Source of the DNA: Acidobacteriota bacterium
Lineage (GTDB): Bacteria; Acidobacteriota; Vicinamibacteria; Vicinamibacterales; UBA2999
Direction of reading: 5' to 3'
DNA length: 6,504 nt
NCBI GenBank assembly: GCA_013813075.1
Contig: JACCSI010000120.1
Location: 1 to 6,504, forward strand
This document shows positions 4,414 through 6,504 of this stretch, in pieces. Position 1 is the first letter of the stretch, and each line of letters opens with the position of its first letter. A program made the position numbers and the translations under genes. The notes under the pieces were generated by a model. The model was not told where the DNA came from, did no database searches, and saw only the letters and a list, made by a program, of their open reading frames with translations.

Positions 4414-5385
4414 ATGGACGCTGTGCACCACGCCGGGCCGCCACTGACGGCGCTTCGTCGCAAGGATCTGCTCGGCATTGCGGATCTGACGGCCGAAGAG
4501 ATCAATCTCATTCTCGACACGGCCGAGGCGATGAAAGAGGTCGGGAAGCGGACGATCAAGAAAGTGCCGACGCTGCGCGGCCGTACGGTGGTCAACTTGT
4601 TCTTTGAACCGAGCACACGCACGCGTACGTCTTTTGAGATTGCCGAGAAGCGGCTCAGTGCGGACACGCTGAACGTCGCCATCGGCACCTCGAGCGTTGT
4701 CAAGGGCGAGACGCTGGTCGACACGGCGATGAATATCGAGGCCATGGCGCCCAGCATGATCGTGCTGCGTCACAGTTCGTCCGGCGCATGTCACCTGCTG
4801 TCGCGGATCTGCCGCGCCGCGATCATCAATGCCGGCGACGGGATGCATGAACACCCGACGCAGGCCTTGCTCGACGCGTTTACCATCCGCGAGCGAAAGG
4901 GCCGATTGGCCGGGCTGAAGGTCGCGATCTTTGGCGACCTGCTGCACAGCCGCGTGTTGCGCTCGAACATCCTTCTGCTGACCAAACTTGGCGCGGACGT
5001 GTGGGTCTGCGGACCGGCGACACTCATCCCGCCCGGGATGGATCGAGTCGGCGTGCATGTCACGACGTCGGTGGAGCAGGCCGTCCGCGACGCCGACGTG
5101 ATCATGATGCTGCGAATTCAGTTGGAACGCATGCAAGGCGGATTTTTCCCTTCCTTGCGCGAATATTTCACGACCTTCGGCATGACCGAAGCACGCGTCA
5201 GCAAGGCCAAGCCGGACGTGATCATCATGCACCCCGGGCCGATGAATCGCGGCGTCGAGATTGCGTCCGAAGTGGCCGACGGACCGTTTTCGGTGATTCT
5301 GGACCAGGTGGCCAACGGCGTCGCTGTGCGCATGGCCGTGCTCTACTTACTTGCGGGAGGCGCAGACCATGAAGCGGCTGCTTAG
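4414..5385 (+). CDS. pyrB: Aspartate carbamoyltransferase, catalytic subunit
   Basis: This 323-residue enzyme joins carbamoyl phosphate and aspartate to give N-carbamoyl-aspartate, the committed step of the pathway. The carbamoyl-phosphate site is FFEPSTRTR (63-71). The loop SSVVKGET (93-100) supplies Lys98 from the neighbouring subunit in the trimer. HPTQALLD (147-154) and [12 protein letters not shown] (174-185) follow, and [11 protein letters not shown] (273-283) closes the aspartate domain. The length is usual for a complete PyrB. No pyrI regulatory-chain gene is visible, which fits PyrR-controlled organisms where ATCase is typically a simple trimer or sits with PyrC. The ATG at 4414 comes 3 nt after the pyrR stop and is preceded by GAGGAG (4402-4407), 6 nt away and inside the pyrR end. 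The last 17 bases overlap the start of pyrC. Confidence 0.97.
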   Translation: MDAVHHAGPPLTALRRKDLLGIADLTAEEINLILDTAEAMKEVGKRTIKKVPTLRGRTVVNLFFEPSTRTRTSFEIAEKRLSADTLNVAIGTSSVVKGETLVDTAMNIEAMAPSMIVLRHSSSGACHLLSRICRAAIINAGDGMHEHPTQALLDAFTIRERKGRLAGLKVAIFGDLLHSRVLRSNILLLTKLGADVWVCGPATLIPPGMDRVGVHVTTSVEQAVRDADVIMMLRIQLERMQGGFFPSLREYFTTFGMTEARVSKAKPDVIIMHPGPMNRGVEIASEVADGPFSVILDQVANGVAVRMAVLYLLAGGADHEAAA

Positions 5386-6504
5386 GGGTGGGCGGCTCGT
5401 TGACCCGGTCGCCGGCCTGGACGGTTTGTACGACCTGCTGATAGACGGCGAGCGCGTCGCACAGGTTGGACGCGATCTGCCGCTTTCGATGGCCGATGGT
5501 GGCGAGATTGTCCAGATTCCCGCCGGACTCGTGATTGTGCCCGGGCTCATCGACATGCACGTGCACCTGCGCGAGCCGGGGCAGGAACACAAGGAAACCA
5601 TCGCCACCGGCGCCTTGTCTGCCGTCACGGGCGGGTTTACGGCGGTCGCCTGCATGCCGAATACGGACCCGGTCAACGACAACGCCGGCGTCACCGAGCT
5701 CATCCTGCGACGCGCGGCCGAAGCCAGGCTGGCGCGGGTCTATCCAATTGGCGCGGTCTCCCGCGGTCAAAAAGGCGAGCAACTTGCCGACATCGCGGAG
5801 CTGCACACGGCCGGTTGCGTGGCGGTGACCGATGACGGTCACCCGATTGCCACGGCGCTGCTGGCGCGCCGGGCCCTCGAGTACACGAGCATGTTCAGCA
5901 TGCCAGTCATCGAGCACTGCGAAGACCCGTCGCTCAAGGCCGACGGCTGCGCGCACGAAGGGCCGCGCGCGTCGGAGCTCGGTCTGAAAGGCATCCCTGG
6001 CGCGGCAGAGGCGATTACTGCGACCCGCGACATTCTGCTCGCCGAAATGACCGGGGGGCATGTGCACATCGCGCACATGAGCGCATGGACGACGCTCGAA
6101 GCGGTGCGGCAGGGAAAAAGCCGCGGTATCAAGGTGACGTGCGAGGTGGCGCCGCATCACTTTACGCTGACCGACGACCAGCTCGCCGAGCCAATACCGT
6201 ACGACACCAACACCAAGATGAACCCGCCGCTGCGCGAAGCGCGTGACCGCGACGCGATGCTCGCGGGCATTGCCGACGGTAGTGTGGATGTCATCGCCAC
6301 TGATCACGCGCCGCATCATTACGACGAAAAGAACGTCGAATACGACCGGGCGCCGTTCGGCATCGTCGGGCTCGAGACCGCCGTGCCGCTGGTGCTCGAC
6401 CGGCTGGTGCACAGCGGGCTGATCGGGCTGTCACGCGTGGTGGAGTTGATGTCGGTCAACCCGGCCAGAATCCTGCGGGTGCCAGGCGGCACGCTGAGTG
6501 CCGG
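5369..6504 (+). CDS. pyrC: Dihydroorotase, type I (3' end beyond the window)
   Basis: This amidohydrolase cyclises carbamoyl-aspartate to dihydroorotate using zinc. The window holds 378 residues and the frame is open at the right edge. Type I enzymes run to about 425-435 residues, so roughly the last 50 are missing. Metal-site motifs: [10 protein letters not shown] with His64 and His66, TDDG with Asp155 in the place where type II enzymes use a carboxylated lysine, IEHCED with His183, HIAHMSA with His236, and the catalytic ATDHAPH with Asp312. [10 protein letters not shown] (281-290) is also typical. The ATG at 5369 overlaps the pyrB end by 17 nt in another frame. GGGAGG (5355-5360) lies 8 nt upstream, so the start is well supported. 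The pyrR-pyrB-pyrC order is the same as in Bacillus and Thermus pyr operons. Confidence 0.96.
   Translation, partial: MKRLLRGGRLVDPVAGLDGLYDLLIDGERVAQVGRDLPLSMADGGEIVQIPAGLVIVPGLIDMHVHLREPGQEHKETIATGALSAVTGGFTAVACMPNTDPVNDNAGVTELILRRAAEARLARVYPIGAVSRGQKGEQLADIAELHTAGCVAVTDDGHPIATALLARRALEYTSMFSMPVIEHCEDPSLKADGCAHEGPRASELGLKGIPGAAEAITATRDILLAEMTGGHVHIAHMSAWTTLEAVRQGKSRGIKVTCEVAPHHFTLTDDQLAEPIPYDTNTKMNPPLREARDRDAMLAGIADGSVDVIATDHAPHHYDEKNVEYDRAPFGIVGLETAVPLVLDRLVHSGLIGLSRVVELMSVNPARILRVPGGTLSA

Noticed and set aside
3778..5232. Very long open frame of 484 codons on the minus strand
   Set aside because: It lies fully antisense to pyrR and pyrB, whose motifs are unmistakable. Its product is rich in His, Arg, Asp and Gln with no domain signs, as expected for an antisense frame in GC-rich coding DNA.
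5225..6412. Open frame of 395 codons on the minus strand
   Set aside because: It is antisense to pyrC and the end of pyrB. The composition is again Arg/His-rich and has no recognisable fold.

Overview
The window is a GC-rich bacterial chromosome segment dominated by de novo pyrimidine (UMP) biosynthesis genes. A Pal-type outer-membrane lipoprotein points to a Gram-negative (diderm) host. The PyrR-type control combined with a two-subunit class 1B dihydroorotate dehydrogenase suggests a lineage outside the classical Proteobacteria. The overall look fits Acidobacteriota, perhaps Vicinamibacteria, but this is an impression from gene style and base composition, not a database result. No mobile elements, RNA genes, CRISPR arrays or signs of recent transfer were seen.

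Layout. Positions 1-369 hold the C-terminal end of a plus-strand gene that starts before the window. Next is a pal-like lipoprotein gene (454-1026, +) with a good promoter that overlaps the previous stop codon. It converges on a four-gene minus-strand operon read from 3727 down to 1052: pyrK (DHODH electron-transfer subunit), pyrD (DHODH catalytic subunit, class 1B), pyrF (OMP decarboxylase) and a small glutaredoxin-like gene. All junctions in this operon are stop/start overlaps (TGATG, GTGA, GTGA), and three of its four genes start with GTG. A second operon diverges from pyrK on the plus strand: pyrR, pyrB, then pyrC, which runs off the right edge.

The most informative non-coding part is the 146-bp divergent spacer (3728-3873). 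On the plus strand it has a TATACT -10 box followed at once by a stem-loop with the marks of a PyrR-binding RNA: lower stem, A-containing internal bulge, GC-rich upper stem and a CNGNGA hexaloop (CUGCGA). The 3' arm of the lower stem is the Shine-Dalgarno sequence of a well-placed ATG at 3848. That ATG opens an 11-codon leader ORF whose end overlaps the pyrR start. With no U-tract terminator in sight, this looks like translational control by PyrR, as known in mycobacteria, rather than Bacillus-type attenuation. On the minus strand a TATACT box sits exactly where transcription would start on the GTG codon of pyrK, so the pyrK operon may be leaderless.

Together the genes cover carbamoyl-aspartate formation (PyrB), cyclisation (PyrC), oxidation to orotate with NAD+ (PyrD/PyrK) and decarboxylation of OMP (PyrF). 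PyrR is the UMP-sensing regulator. Carbamoyl-phosphate synthase (carAB) and orotate phosphoribosyltransferase (pyrE) are not in the window.
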